Source: DASQFQ01 sp038327685
Lineage (GTDB): Bacteria; Actinomycetota; Thermoleophilia; Solirubrobacterales; Solirubrobacteraceae
Direction of reading: 5' to 3'
Length of the DNA stretch: 64,000 nucleotides
Assembly: GCA_038327685.1 (NCBI GenBank)
Contig: JBBQLH010000003.1
Location: 14,273 to 78,272, forward strand
Shown: positions 57,189-64,000 of the stretch, one piece after another
How positions within the stretch are numbered: position 1 is the first letter of the stretch
How the letters are laid out: every line of letters starts with the position of its first letter
Made by a program: the position numbers and the translations under genes
The notes under the pieces: generated by a model
The model's database searches: none
Seen by the model: the letters and a program-made list of their open reading frames with translations, nothing else
What the model was told of the DNA's origin: nothing

Positions 57189-58079
57189 GTGGACAGGGTG
57201 GCGTTCAAGGATCCGAAGTCGATCACCGAGGCCGGCATCGAGACCGGTGTTACCAAGGCGGGCCTGACGGTGGACAAGATGCTCGTATCGGGCTTCCTGG
57301 CCGGGGCGTATATCGCGTTCGGCGGGCTGGTGGCCATCAGCGTCTCCTCCGGCCTCGATCCAAAGGTGTGGGGCACGCTGCCGACCCTTTTCTCTGGGTC
57401 AGTCTTCGCGCTCGGCCTCGTGCTCGTCGTCATCGCGGGTGGAGAGCTGCTGACCGGCAACATGGCGCTCGTGCCGCTGTCGGCGTTCAGAGGCCGGACG
57501 AGCTTGAAGCTGCTCGGCCTGAACTTCACGGTCATCACGATCGGGAACCTGCTCGGCTCGCTGTTCGTCGCCTACTTCCTTGCCGTCAAGAGCGGGGTCC
57601 TCACCGCCGAGCTGCCGCTCGCGCGCCTGGCGGGGATCGCCAAGTTGAAGGGCGTCACCGAGACCGACTGGCAGATCTTCCTGCGCGCCGTAGGCTGCAA
57701 CTGGCTCGTCTGCCTCGCGGTCTGGATGGCGATCGGCGCCGAGGACATCGGCGGCAAGGTGCTCGCGATCTTCTTCCCGATCATGGCCTTCGTGGCGATG
57801 GGCTTCGACCACGTCGTGGCGAACATGTTCTTCATCCCCGCCGCGATCTTCGCTCACGTTCCCGGCATCGACTGGGCCGACGCGCTCAAGAACTGGGTGT
57901 TCGCGTTCCTCGGTAACCTCGTCGGCGCGGGGCTGTTCGTGGCCGGGGCCTACTACTACCTATACGGCCGGGCCCGTGACACCGTCGCCGCACAGGGGGC
58001 GGGTGACACCGAGCGCACCGGTCGGCGCGACGGCTACGGCGACGGCGGGGACGTCAGCGTGACCCGAAGCGGCGCCTGA
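57189..58079 (+). CDS. formate/nitrite transporter family channel (FocA/NirC)
   Basis: A 296-residue membrane protein, GTG start with AGGGGAG (57182-57188 region). Six spans in the aquaporin-like FNT fold; conserved SGFLAGAYIAFGG, GELLTGNMALVPL (TGN), and FDHVVANMFFIPAAIF (central His for proton relay, HxVxNM). It would pass formate, nitrite or hydrosulfide across the membrane. No formate or nitrite enzyme is adjacent. It converges with coxG (26 nt overlap). The last 35 residues are a Gly/Arg-rich tail. Confidence 0.9.
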   Translation: MDRVAFKDPKSITEAGIETGVTKAGLTVDKMLVSGFLAGAYIAFGGLVAISVSSGLDPKVWGTLPTLFSGSVFALGLVLVVIAGGELLTGNMALVPLSAFRGRTSLKLLGLNFTVITIGNLLGSLFVAYFLAVKSGVLTAELPLARLAGIAKLKGVTETDWQIFLRAVGCNWLVCLAVWMAIGAEDIGGKVLAIFFPIMAFVAMGFDHVVANMFFIPAAIFAHVPGIDWADALKNWVFAFLGNLVGAGLFVAGAYYYLYGRARDTVAAQGAGDTERTGRRDGYGDGGDVSVTRSGA

Positions 58080-58779
58080 CCCGCTCCCACAGGACGGAGA
58101 AGAAGAGCCCGATCCCGCCGACCGGCTTGGCCGCCTGAGGCTGATCCGCCGGCGGGGGCGGCGGCGCGGGCCGGGCGGTCGCCGGGCCGGCGGTCGTGCC
58201 AGCCGTGGTGGCGCCGGCGCTCGCGGCCGCCGCCTCGGCGTCGAGCTCGTCGCCCCCACCGGCCGCCGCGGCGACCGCCTCCGGCGCGGCGTCGCCCCGC
58301 GAGACCTCCTCGCCGCTCGGCGCGGTGGGCGCCTCGGCCAGCCGCGACTGCAGGCAGGTCGAGAAGTCGCGCAGGAGGCGGTTGGAGATGTCCTGCATCA
58401 TGCCGCCGCGGCCGAAGCGCGCCAGGCGGCCGGTGATCGAGAAGTCCGTCGCGGCGTGCACGGTCGTGGCGCCGTCGTGCTCGGTCAGCGTGTTGACGAT
58501 CGTCGCCGACGCGCCGCCCTGGCCGCGCTTGTCGGTCCCGCGCGCCTTCAGCGTCGCGGTGTGCGCCGTCTCGTCGGCGCTCTCGATCCTGATCGTCCCG
58601 CGGTAGGCCGCGGTCGTCGGGCCGAGCTTGACCTGGAACGTGCCGTGGTAGGTGCCGTCCTCGTCGTGATCGGTGATCGCCGCGCCGGGGAGGCAGGGCG
58701 CCACGCGCGCCAGGTCGTTGAGGGCCGCCCACACCTCGTCGATCGGCGCGGCGACCTCGAAGGACTGCTCGAGCTTCAT
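58054..58779 (-). CDS. coxG: CoxG-like SRPBCC protein of the Mo-hydroxylase operon
   Basis: A 241-residue protein, ATG 58779 overlapping the mocA stop. Residues 1-150 are the CoxG/SRPBCC fold (EQSFEVAAPIDEVWAALNDLARVAPCLPGA, quoted in part; YHGTFQVKLGPTTAAYRGTI). A low-complexity Ala/Pro linker leads to a short C-terminal hydrophobic helix (GGIGLFFSVLWERVRRRFGSR) that may bind the membrane. In CO dehydrogenase clusters CoxG anchors the enzyme to the membrane or carries quinone. Last gene of the operon. Confidence 0.88.
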   Translation of the reverse strand: MKLEQSFEVAAPIDEVWAALNDLARVAPCLPGAAITDHDEDGTYHGTFQVKLGPTTAAYRGTIRIESADETAHTATLKARGTDKRGQGGASATIVNTLTEHDGATTVHAATDFSITGRLARFGRGGMMQDISNRLLRDFSTCLQSRLAEAPTAPSGEEVSRGDAAPEAVAAAAGGGDELDAEAAAASAGATTAGTTAGPATARPAPPPPPADQPQAAKPVGGIGLFFSVLWERVRRRFGSR

Positions 58780-59378
58780 GACTGGACCTCCTGGAGTCGC
58801 TCCGGCGTGTCGATGTCGGTCGGATCGCAGAGCCGGCCGCACTCCCACTGGAGCACGTGGTCGCCGCTCAGCAGCTCGCGCGCGCCGGCGTCGCCGCGCA
58901 GCTCGCCGACGTGGTCGAGCAGCCGGCGCTCGAGCAGGACGGGATGGCCGGGCGCGCCGTCGTAGGTCGCGCGCACCGCGAGGTGGCGGCCGCGCAGGTT
59001 CAGCACCCCGCCGATCGCCTGCGGGCTGATGAAGGGCTGGTCGGCGAGCGTGACGACCGCGGCCTCGACCTCGCCGAGCGCGGTCACGCCGGCGCGCAGC
59101 GAGGCCGACTGGCCGTCGGCCCAGTCGCTGCACAGGACGACGTCGGCGCCGCGCAGGTCGGCCTCCGCGCGGATGCGGTCGGCGTGCGCGCCGAGCACGA
59201 CGACGACGGGATCCAGCGCCGGGACGGCGAGCATCGCCGCCAGCGCGTGCTCGATCAGCGGGCGGCCGTCGAGCTGCGCGAGCTGCTTGGGACCGCCGAA
59301 GCGGCGCCCCTCGCCGGCGGCGAGGATGATCCCGCCGATCTCAGGCTCGTCCTCGGCGGCTCGCGGCGGGCGGGTCAT
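58776..59378 (-). CDS. mocA: MobA-like molybdenum cofactor cytidylyltransferase (MocA)
   Basis: A 200-residue nucleotidyltransferase. The NTP-binding start IGGIILAAGEGRRFGGPKQLAQLDG and the metal Asp in VVTLADQPFISP match MocA, with GAPGHPVLLER as the cofactor-binding region. It converts Mo-molybdopterin to the cytosine dinucleotide form used by xanthine-dehydrogenase-family enzymes such as the product of the neighbouring coxL. ATGA overlap with coxE. Confidence 0.88.
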   Translation of the reverse strand: MTRPPRAAEDEPEIGGIILAAGEGRRFGGPKQLAQLDGRPLIEHALAAMLAVPALDPVVVVLGAHADRIRAEADLRGADVVLCSDWADGQSASLRAGVTALGEVEAAVVTLADQPFISPQAIGGVLNLRGRHLAVRATYDGAPGHPVLLERRLLDHVGELRGDAGARELLSGDHVLQWECGRLCDPTDIDTPERLQEVQS

Positions 59379-60496
59379 GCCGGCACACCCTCCTCCATCA
59401 ACGCGGCCAGCGCCTCGAGGGAGGCGATCGAGTTGCCCGGCAGCAGGCGGTCGATGTGCGGCATGGCGGCCTGCATGCCGCGCGTGAGCGGCGCGTAGCG
59501 GGGGTTCGCGGCGAGCGGGTTGAGCCACACGATCCGGTGCGCGCAGCGCTGCAGCCGCGCCATCTCCTCCGCGAGCTGCTCGGGGTCGCCCCTGTCCCAG
59601 CCGTCGGACAGGATCACGACGAGCGCACCGCGGCCGATGCGGCGGCCGTGCACGCGGTTGAGCTCGGCCAGCGCCTCGCCGATGCGCGTGCCGCCCGACC
59701 AGTCCTGCACGGCGTCGGCGGCGCGCCGCAGCGCGCGGTCGGGGTCGCGGCCCGACAGCTCCCGCGTGACGCGCGTCAGCCGCGTGCCGAACACGAACGC
59801 CTCGACGCGCGCGCGCGCCGCGACCGCGGCCTGCAGGTACTGGAGCAGCATCCGGGCGTATGGTGCCATCGAGCCGGAGACGTCGCAGACGAGCACGAGC
59901 CGCCGCGGGCGCTCGGCCGGCTCGCGGTAGCGGCGCTCGACGAACTCGCCGCCGTGGCGCAACGACAGCCGCACGGTGGCGCGCAGGTCGTGGACCTCGC
60001 GACGGCGGCGCGTCGGCCGCGTGCGGCGCGAGATCCGGCGCGGGCCTCGGCGCGCGAGCTGGGCGAGCAGTCGCCGCGCCGCCGCGCGCTCGCTGTCGGT
60101 GTAGAGCGCGAAGTCGCGCTCGCGCAGCAGCTCCTCGTCGGTCCAGGCGGCGGGGACGGGCGCGATCTCGAGGTCCGGGGCCGCCATCGCGGCCGGGACG
60201 CCGAAGCGCGGCATCGCCATCCGCTCGATCTCGCCGAGCGCCTCGAGCGGGTTCTCGGGATCCTTCTCCGGCGCGGCGAAGGTGAGCGCGAACGCCTCGG
60301 CGAAGATCACCGTGTCGGCGTGCGAGGAGCACAGCGACGCGCGCAGGGCGAAGTAGGCGTCCGCGCGCACCGACGCGTCGACGGCCGCCAGCGCGCGGTG
60401 CGCTCCGAGCAGCTCCCCCACGCCGACGCGTGCGCCGCCGGCGCGCATGAGGGAGCCGAGCCGCGACAGGGCGGGCGTCGGGCTCGGCTCAGGCAC
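59375..60496 (-). CDS. coxE: CoxE-like VWA-domain protein
   Basis: A 373-residue protein, GTG start 60496. The C-terminal von Willebrand A domain begins LVLVCDVSGSMAPYARMLLQ (MIDAS DxSxS), has a second MIDAS Thr in DWSGGTRIGEAL, and ILSDGWDRGD (Asp). The N-terminal half is helical, Arg-rich. CoxE works with the MoxR ATPase CoxD to assemble the copper/molybdenum or Mo active site in cox systems. Overlaps coxD by 8 nt. Confidence 0.9.
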   Translation of the reverse strand: MPEPSPTPALSRLGSLMRAGGARVGVGELLGAHRALAAVDASVRADAYFALRASLCSSHADTVIFAEAFALTFAAPEKDPENPLEALGEIERMAMPRFGVPAAMAAPDLEIAPVPAAWTDEELLRERDFALYTDSERAAARRLLAQLARRGPRRISRRTRPTRRRREVHDLRATVRLSLRHGGEFVERRYREPAERPRRLVLVCDVSGSMAPYARMLLQYLQAAVAARARVEAFVFGTRLTRVTRELSGRDPDRALRRAADAVQDWSGGTRIGEALAELNRVHGRRIGRGALVVILSDGWDRGDPEQLAEEMARLQRCAHRIVWLNPLAANPRYAPLTRGMQAAMPHIDRLLPGNSIASLEALAALMEEGVPA

Positions 60497-61364
60497 CGCG
60501 CAGCACCCCCGCCTCGCGGACGCGCTCGATGTCCTCCCGCACCTTCAGCGCCACGCCGAGCGTGTCCTCGAGCGGCTCGTCGGGGCCGAGAGCGAGCAGC
60601 GCGCGCGCCCACGTGATCGTCTCTCCCACCCCGGGCAGCTTGTAGAGCTCCTCGCCGCGCAGGCGCGCCACCGCCTCGCACACCCGCAGCGCGATCGCCT
60701 CGGGCACGCCGGGCAGCCGCGCGCGCACGATCTCGGCCTCGCGCTCCGGATCGGGGTAGTCGATCCAGTGGTAGAGGCAGCGCCGCTTGAGCGCGTCATG
60801 GAGCTCGCGGGTGCGGTTCGAGGTCAGCACCACGAGCGGCCGGGTGGGCGAGTGGATCGTGCCGAGCTCGGGGATCGAGATCGCGAAGTCGGAGAGGAAC
60901 TCGAGCAGGAACGCCTCGAACTCGTCGTCCGCGCGGTCGATCTCGTCGATCAGCAGCACCGAGGGTCCCTCGTGCTCGAGCGCCTGCAGCAGCGGGCGCC
61001 GCAGCAGGAACTCGCGGCCGAACAGCTCGCGCGCCTCGGAGCCCGCCTCCGCCGCCCGGATCGCGAGCAGCTGGCGCCCGTAGTCCCAGTCGTAGACGGC
61101 GTGGTGGAGGTCGATGCCCTCGTGGCACTGCAGCCGGATCAGCTCGGCGCCGGTGGCGGCGGCGAGCGCTCGCGCGACCTCGGTCTTGCCCACGCCGGCC
61201 TCGCCCTCGAGCAGCAACGGCTGCTCGAGCGTCGCGGCCAGGTAGACGCTCGTCGCGAGGCCCCGGTCGGCGAGATAGCTCTCGCCGGCCAGGGCCCGCG
61301 TGACGGACTCCGCGCTGCCGAACGCCTCGGCTACGCCGCCGCCTCCTCGAGCGCGCGCCGGCAC
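60489..61364 (-). CDS. coxD: CoxD-like MoxR-family AAA+ ATPase
   Basis: A 291-residue ATPase. Start GTG 61364 overlaps coxM by 34 nt; a shorter form is possible since the first 12 residues are Arg/Gly-rich. Walker A LEGEAGVGKTEVARAL, Walker B VLLIDEIDRADDEFEAFLLE, sensor VVLTSNRTRELHDALKRRC. CoxD promotes maturation of the Mo enzyme by partial unfolding so that the metal site can be completed. Works with coxE next door. Confidence 0.9.
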   Translation of the reverse strand: MPARARGGGGVAEAFGSAESVTRALAGESYLADRGLATSVYLAATLEQPLLLEGEAGVGKTEVARALAAATGAELIRLQCHEGIDLHHAVYDWDYGRQLLAIRAAEAGSEARELFGREFLLRRPLLQALEHEGPSVLLIDEIDRADDEFEAFLLEFLSDFAISIPELGTIHSPTRPLVVLTSNRTRELHDALKRRCLYHWIDYPDPEREAEIVRARLPGVPEAIALRVCEAVARLRGEELYKLPGVGETITWARALLALGPDEPLEDTLGVALKVREDIERVREAGVLRGA

Positions 61365-62206
61365 AGCACGCGCGCCAGGTGGCGCTTGTATTCGGCCGAT
61401 GCGTTGAGGTCGGCGGGCGGCTCGGTGCCCTCGGCCGCCTGCTCGGCGGCCGCCGCGATGCTCTGCGCGTCGAGCGCCCCGCCGCGCAGCGCCGCTTCCG
61501 CCGCGGTCGCCCGCAGCGGCACGTTGCCCATGTGGGTGAGGCCGATCCGGACGTCCTCGCAGGAGCCGTCGCCGGCCTTCTTGACCAGGGCGGACACGGC
61601 CACCATCGACCAGTCCTCCTTGCGGCGGTTGAACTTCTGGTAGCCGAACCCGTAGCCCTCGAGCGCCGGGAAGCGCACCTCGGTGAGCACCTCGCCCTCG
61701 CCGACCGCGGTCGTGAGGTAGTCCTCGAACAGGTCGGCGGCCGCGACCTCGCGCTCACCCGACGCGCCGCGGACGACCACCGAGCCCTCGTAGGCGAGCA
61801 GGATCGCGAGCTGGTCGGAGGCCGGATCGCCGTGGGCGAGCGAGCCCCCGATCGTGCCGCGGTTGCGGACCTGCGGGTCGGCGATCGTGCTCGCGACCTG
61901 GGCGATGAGCCCGAGGCCGGCCTCGTTCGCCATCGCCGTGTGGGTGGTCATCGAGCCGATGCTCCAGTCCCCCCTGCCTCGGCCAGAGGCCTCGTCACCG
62001 CTTCGCTCGGCGCGCTCGATGCCGGTCAACCCGGGCACCTTGCGCAGGTCGACCAGCAGCGTCGGAGCCGCCAGCCGCAGCTTCATCAGCGGCAGCAGCG
62101 AGTGGCCGCCGGCCAGCAGCTTCGCGTCCTCGCCGCCGTCGGCGAGCGCGCTCAGCGCCTCGTCGAGCGACGCGGGCGCGACGTAGTCGAACTCGGCGGG
62201 GATCAC
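61331..62206 (-). CDS. coxM: CoxM-like FAD-binding subunit
   Basis: A 291-residue medium subunit, GTG start 62206. FAD site AGGHSLLPLMKLRLAAPTLL and TIGGSLAHGDPASDQLA, and the C-terminal CO-dehydrogenase flavoprotein fold (GLTHMGNVPLRATAAEAAL). It passes electrons from the Fe-S subunit to the final acceptor. Residues about 60-77 (ERAERSGDEASGRGRG) form an insertion not typical for the family, coded by the same short repeat found in the FAD oxidase at 3965. The coxS Fe-S gene is not in the window. Confidence 0.88.
   Translation of the reverse strand: MIPAEFDYVAPASLDEALSALADGGEDAKLLAGGHSLLPLMKLRLAAPTLLVDLRKVPGLTGIERAERSGDEASGRGRGDWSIGSMTTHTAMANEAGLGLIAQVASTIADPQVRNRGTIGGSLAHGDPASDQLAILLAYEGSVVVRGASGEREVAAADLFEDYLTTAVGEGEVLTEVRFPALEGYGFGYQKFNRRKEDWSMVAVSALVKKAGDGSCEDVRIGLTHMGNVPLRATAAEAALRGGALDAQSIAAAAEQAAEGTEPPADLNASAEYKRHLARVLCRRALEEAAA
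61974..62007. repeat. short GC-rich repeat inserted in frame in coxM
   Basis: CTGCCTCG followed by CTCGTCACCGCTTCGC matches the repeat at 3965-3998 (same blocks, one base difference in the second). In coxM it codes, on the minus strand, for the unusual residues around 60-77. Confidence 0.5.
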
Positions 62207-64000
62207 AGCCCACCTCCCTCACTCGGGCTGGTCGGTCCGGAACCGGCGCTGCCGCTCCCGTGCTCGTCGAACGAGCCCCCCTGCGCCCCCGGGTCGGGCG
62301 GGGCAGCGTTGCCCTGGGCCTCCTGGATCGTCGCCCACACGTTCTGCGTGCTCAGCGGCATGTCGATGTAGGTCACCCCGAGCGGCCGCAGCGCGTCGAT
62401 CACGGCGTTGACGATCGCCGGGGTGGCCGCGATCGTGCCGGCCTCCCCCACGCCCTTGACTCCGAGCGAGTTGACCGGTGACGGGGTCTCCGTGCGATCG
62501 GTCTCGAAGCTCGGCACGTCGGCGGCGCTGGGCAGCGCGTAGTCGACGAACGTGCCGGTCACGAGCTGGCCGTCGTCGTCGTAGTGGATGCGCTCGAACA
62601 GCGCCTGGCCGATGCCGTGCACGACGCCGCCGTGGATCTGGCCTTCGATCAGCTTCGGGTTGATGGCCGGGCCGCAGTCATCGACACAGACGTAGCGGGA
62701 GATGTCGACCTTCCCCGTCTCCGCGTCCACGTCGACGATGCACGCGTGCGCGCCGAACGGGAAGACGAAGTTCTCCGGGTCGTAGAACGTCGTCTCCTCC
62801 AGCCCCGGCTCCATGCCCTCGGGCAGGTTCTCCGGGATGTAGGCGCCGCCCGCGACCTCCGCGAGCGTCATCCCCTTGTCGGGCGAGCCCTTGACGGAGA
62901 ACTTGCCATCGGCGAGCTCCATGTCCTCGGGCGCCGCCTCGAGCTGGTGCGCGGCGATCTTCATCGCCTTCTCGACCACCTTCGCGGTCGAGCGCGCGAT
63001 CGACTCGCCGCCCACGGCCAGCGAGCGCGAGCCGTAGGTGCCGAGGCCGAACGGCCCGGTCCCCGTGTCGCCGTGCACGACGTCGACCTGGTCGGGCGTG
63101 GTGCCCAGGCGGTCGGCGACGATCTGGGCGAACGAGGTGTCCAGCCCCTGCCCATGCGGCGCGGTGCCCGTGTAGACGGTCACGCCGCCTGACGCGTGCA
63201 CGCGCACGATCGAGGACTCGTAGAAGCCCGCCTGCAGGCCGACACCGCTCGGCCCGACCACGCGCGAGGGCGCGAGGCCGCAGATCTCCATCCAGGTGGA
63301 GAAGCCGATGCCGCGGTACTTGCCCTGCTGGCGGAGCTCCGCCTGCTCGCGCCGGAACGCGTCGAGGTCGACGTGGGTCAGCAGCCTGTCGAGCGAGCCG
63401 TGGTAGTCGCCGGAGTCATAGACGATGCCGATCGCCACCTCGGCCGGGAAGTCCTCCTTCGGGATGAAGTTCTTCCGCCGTAGCTCCAGCGGATCCATCT
63501 CCAGCTCCGCGGCGAGCTGATCCATCATCACCTCGATCAGGTGCGTCGCCTCGGGCCGGCCGGCGCCGCGCGTGGCGTCGGTCGCCATCTTGTTCGTGAA
63601 CGCGCCGATGGCCGTGAACGAGAGGTTCGGGATCTTGTAGCAACCCGAGATCACGAACCCGGTGAACGCCGGGATGAACGGCGTGAGCAGCGTGTAGAAG
63701 GCGCCGAAGTCGGCGATCGCCTTGCACTCGAGGCCCGTGATCGTGCCGTCGCGCTTGGCGCCGACCTTCACGTAGTCGATCTGGTCGCGCCCGTGGATCG
63801 TCGAGCTCATGTGCTCCGAGCGCGTCTCGGTCCACTTGACCGGGCGGCCCAGCTTCTTCGACGCCCACGCCGCGAGGATCTCCTCCGGGTAGTGGGAGAT
63901 CTTCACGCCGAAGCCGCCGCCGACGTCCGGGGCGATCACGCGGATGCGGTCCTCGGACATCTCGAACTCGCCGGCCATGAAGAGCCGGATCAGGTGCGGG
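62203..64000 (-). CDS. coxL: CoxL-like molybdopterin-binding large subunit, form II, 3' part
   Basis: The frame is open to the right edge; about 599 C-terminal residues are seen, so the N-terminal quarter lies outside. It belongs to the xanthine dehydrogenase/CO dehydrogenase large-subunit family: PDVGGGFGVK, YTGTAPHGQGLDTSFAQI and GVKGVGEAGTIAATPAIVNAV with the catalytic Glu. The active-site loop is ATRGAGRPEA (63547-63570), the AYRGAGR of form II with T for Y, not the AYxCSFR of form I; the copper-binding Cys of true CO dehydrogenase is absent. CO oxidation is therefore unlikely, and another purine/aromatic-type hydroxylation is possible. The C-terminus has an extra Gly/Ser-rich tail. Confidence 0.9.
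   Translation of the reverse strand, partial: PHLIRLFMAGEFEMSEDRIRVIAPDVGGGFGVKISHYPEEILAAWASKKLGRPVKWTETRSEHMSSTIHGRDQIDYVKVGAKRDGTITGLECKAIADFGAFYTLLTPFIPAFTGFVISGCYKIPNLSFTAIGAFTNKMATDATRGAGRPEATHLIEVMMDQLAAELEMDPLELRRKNFIPKEDFPAEVAIGIVYDSGDYHGSLDRLLTHVDLDAFRREQAELRQQGKYRGIGFSTWMEICGLAPSRVVGPSGVGLQAGFYESSIVRVHASGGVTVYTGTAPHGQGLDTSFAQIVADRLGTTPDQVDVVHGDTGTGPFGLGTYGSRSLAVGGESIARSTAKVVEKAMKIAAHQLEAAPEDMELADGKFSVKGSPDKGMTLAEVAGGAYIPENLPEGMEPGLEETTFYDPENFVFPFGAHACIVDVDAETGKVDISRYVCVDDCGPAINPKLIEGQIHGGVVHGIGQALFERIHYDDDGQLVTGTFVDYALPSAADVPSFETDRTETPSPVNSLGVKGVGEAGTIAATPAIVNAVIDALRPLGVTYIDMPLSTQNVWATIQEAQGNAAPPDPGAQGGSFDEHGSGSAGSGPTSPSEGGGL

Noticed and set aside
62203..64000. Copper-molybdenum CO dehydrogenase (form I) CoxL
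   Set aside because: The AYxCSFR signature with the copper Cys is absent; the loop is ATRGAGR, the form II type.

Overview
The window is very GC-rich (well above 70% by eye). It uses many GTG and TTG starts, packs genes with 1-4 bp stop/start overlaps, and carries typical actinobacterial families: a GarA-like FHA protein next to an FtsR-type MerR regulator, WS/DGAT acyltransferase, DUF3052, DUF427, a fused MoaD-MoaE, an actinobacterial-type LexA box and form II cox genes. A deep-branching actinobacterium of the Thermoleophilia/Solirubrobacterales kind is the best inference; no rRNA or marker gene settles it. I saw no rRNA, tRNA or CRISPR array.

Layout. 1-6 kb: the end of a CDP-alcohol phosphatidyltransferase, a small RsiG-like protein with a single c-di-GMP-binding motif, a zinc-ribbon/FHA protein, ftsR, apt, an SRPBCC protein, an FAD oxidase and a membrane-anchored HTH/anti-sigma-like protein. 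6-13.3 kb: a heavily broken thioredoxin-reductase-like pseudogene, nadE, a wax ester synthase divergent from an ECF sigma gene, then a LexA box and a structured leader in front of a frameshifted RlpA-like gene and dinB. 13.4-20.1 kb: thioredoxin/TPR chaperone, hydrolases, a degenerate EAL protein, an M20 peptidase and a PGRP amidase. 20.1-25.8 kb: metal homeostasis, with zur divergent from znuA-znuB-znuC-second permease, then a leaderless DtxR-family regulator (mntR-like) and mntH.

25.8-35.9 kb is a patchwork of repair and house-cleaning genes (SRAP, tag, nudC), two paralogous small secreted proteins, a truncated SDR, a tandem DUF427 protein, a tyrosine recombinase, an MFS exporter and a J-domain/PH fusion. 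35.9-39.8 kb: a probable hydroxyproline catabolic operon (DapA-family deaminase, epimerase, FAD oxidase) and a DsbA-family protein. 39.8-47.3 kb: a thioesterase, an SBP56/methanethiol-oxidase gene with a membrane partner, an alcohol dehydrogenase, two gene fragments meeting head to head, and dipZ. 47.6-54.4 kb: molybdenum cofactor genes (moaD-moaE fusion, moaC, moaA, moeA) around an FAD monooxygenase, followed by an LCP protein. 54.4-58 kb: a frameshifted ADP-ribosyltransferase-like toxin with an eCIS/DUF4157-type N-terminal motif, small enzymes and a formate/nitrite transporter. 58-64 kb: a cox-type molybdenum hydroxylase operon (coxL-coxM-coxD-coxE-mocA-coxG), leaving the window at the right edge. 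The Mo-cofactor cluster 8 kb away fits this Mo enzyme.

Least explained are two repeat families. One is a roughly 150 bp fold-back element with 65 bp arms and a 19 nt loop, in intergenic regions at 27.7 kb and 47.4 kb. The other is a short GC-rich repeat inserted in frame inside two unrelated enzyme genes (near 3.98 and 61.99 kb). Several genes are clearly decayed (thioredoxin reductase, cytochrome c, SDR, RTX/DUF11, DUF2064, RlpA, ADP-ribosyltransferase), so this stretch looks evolutionarily active.
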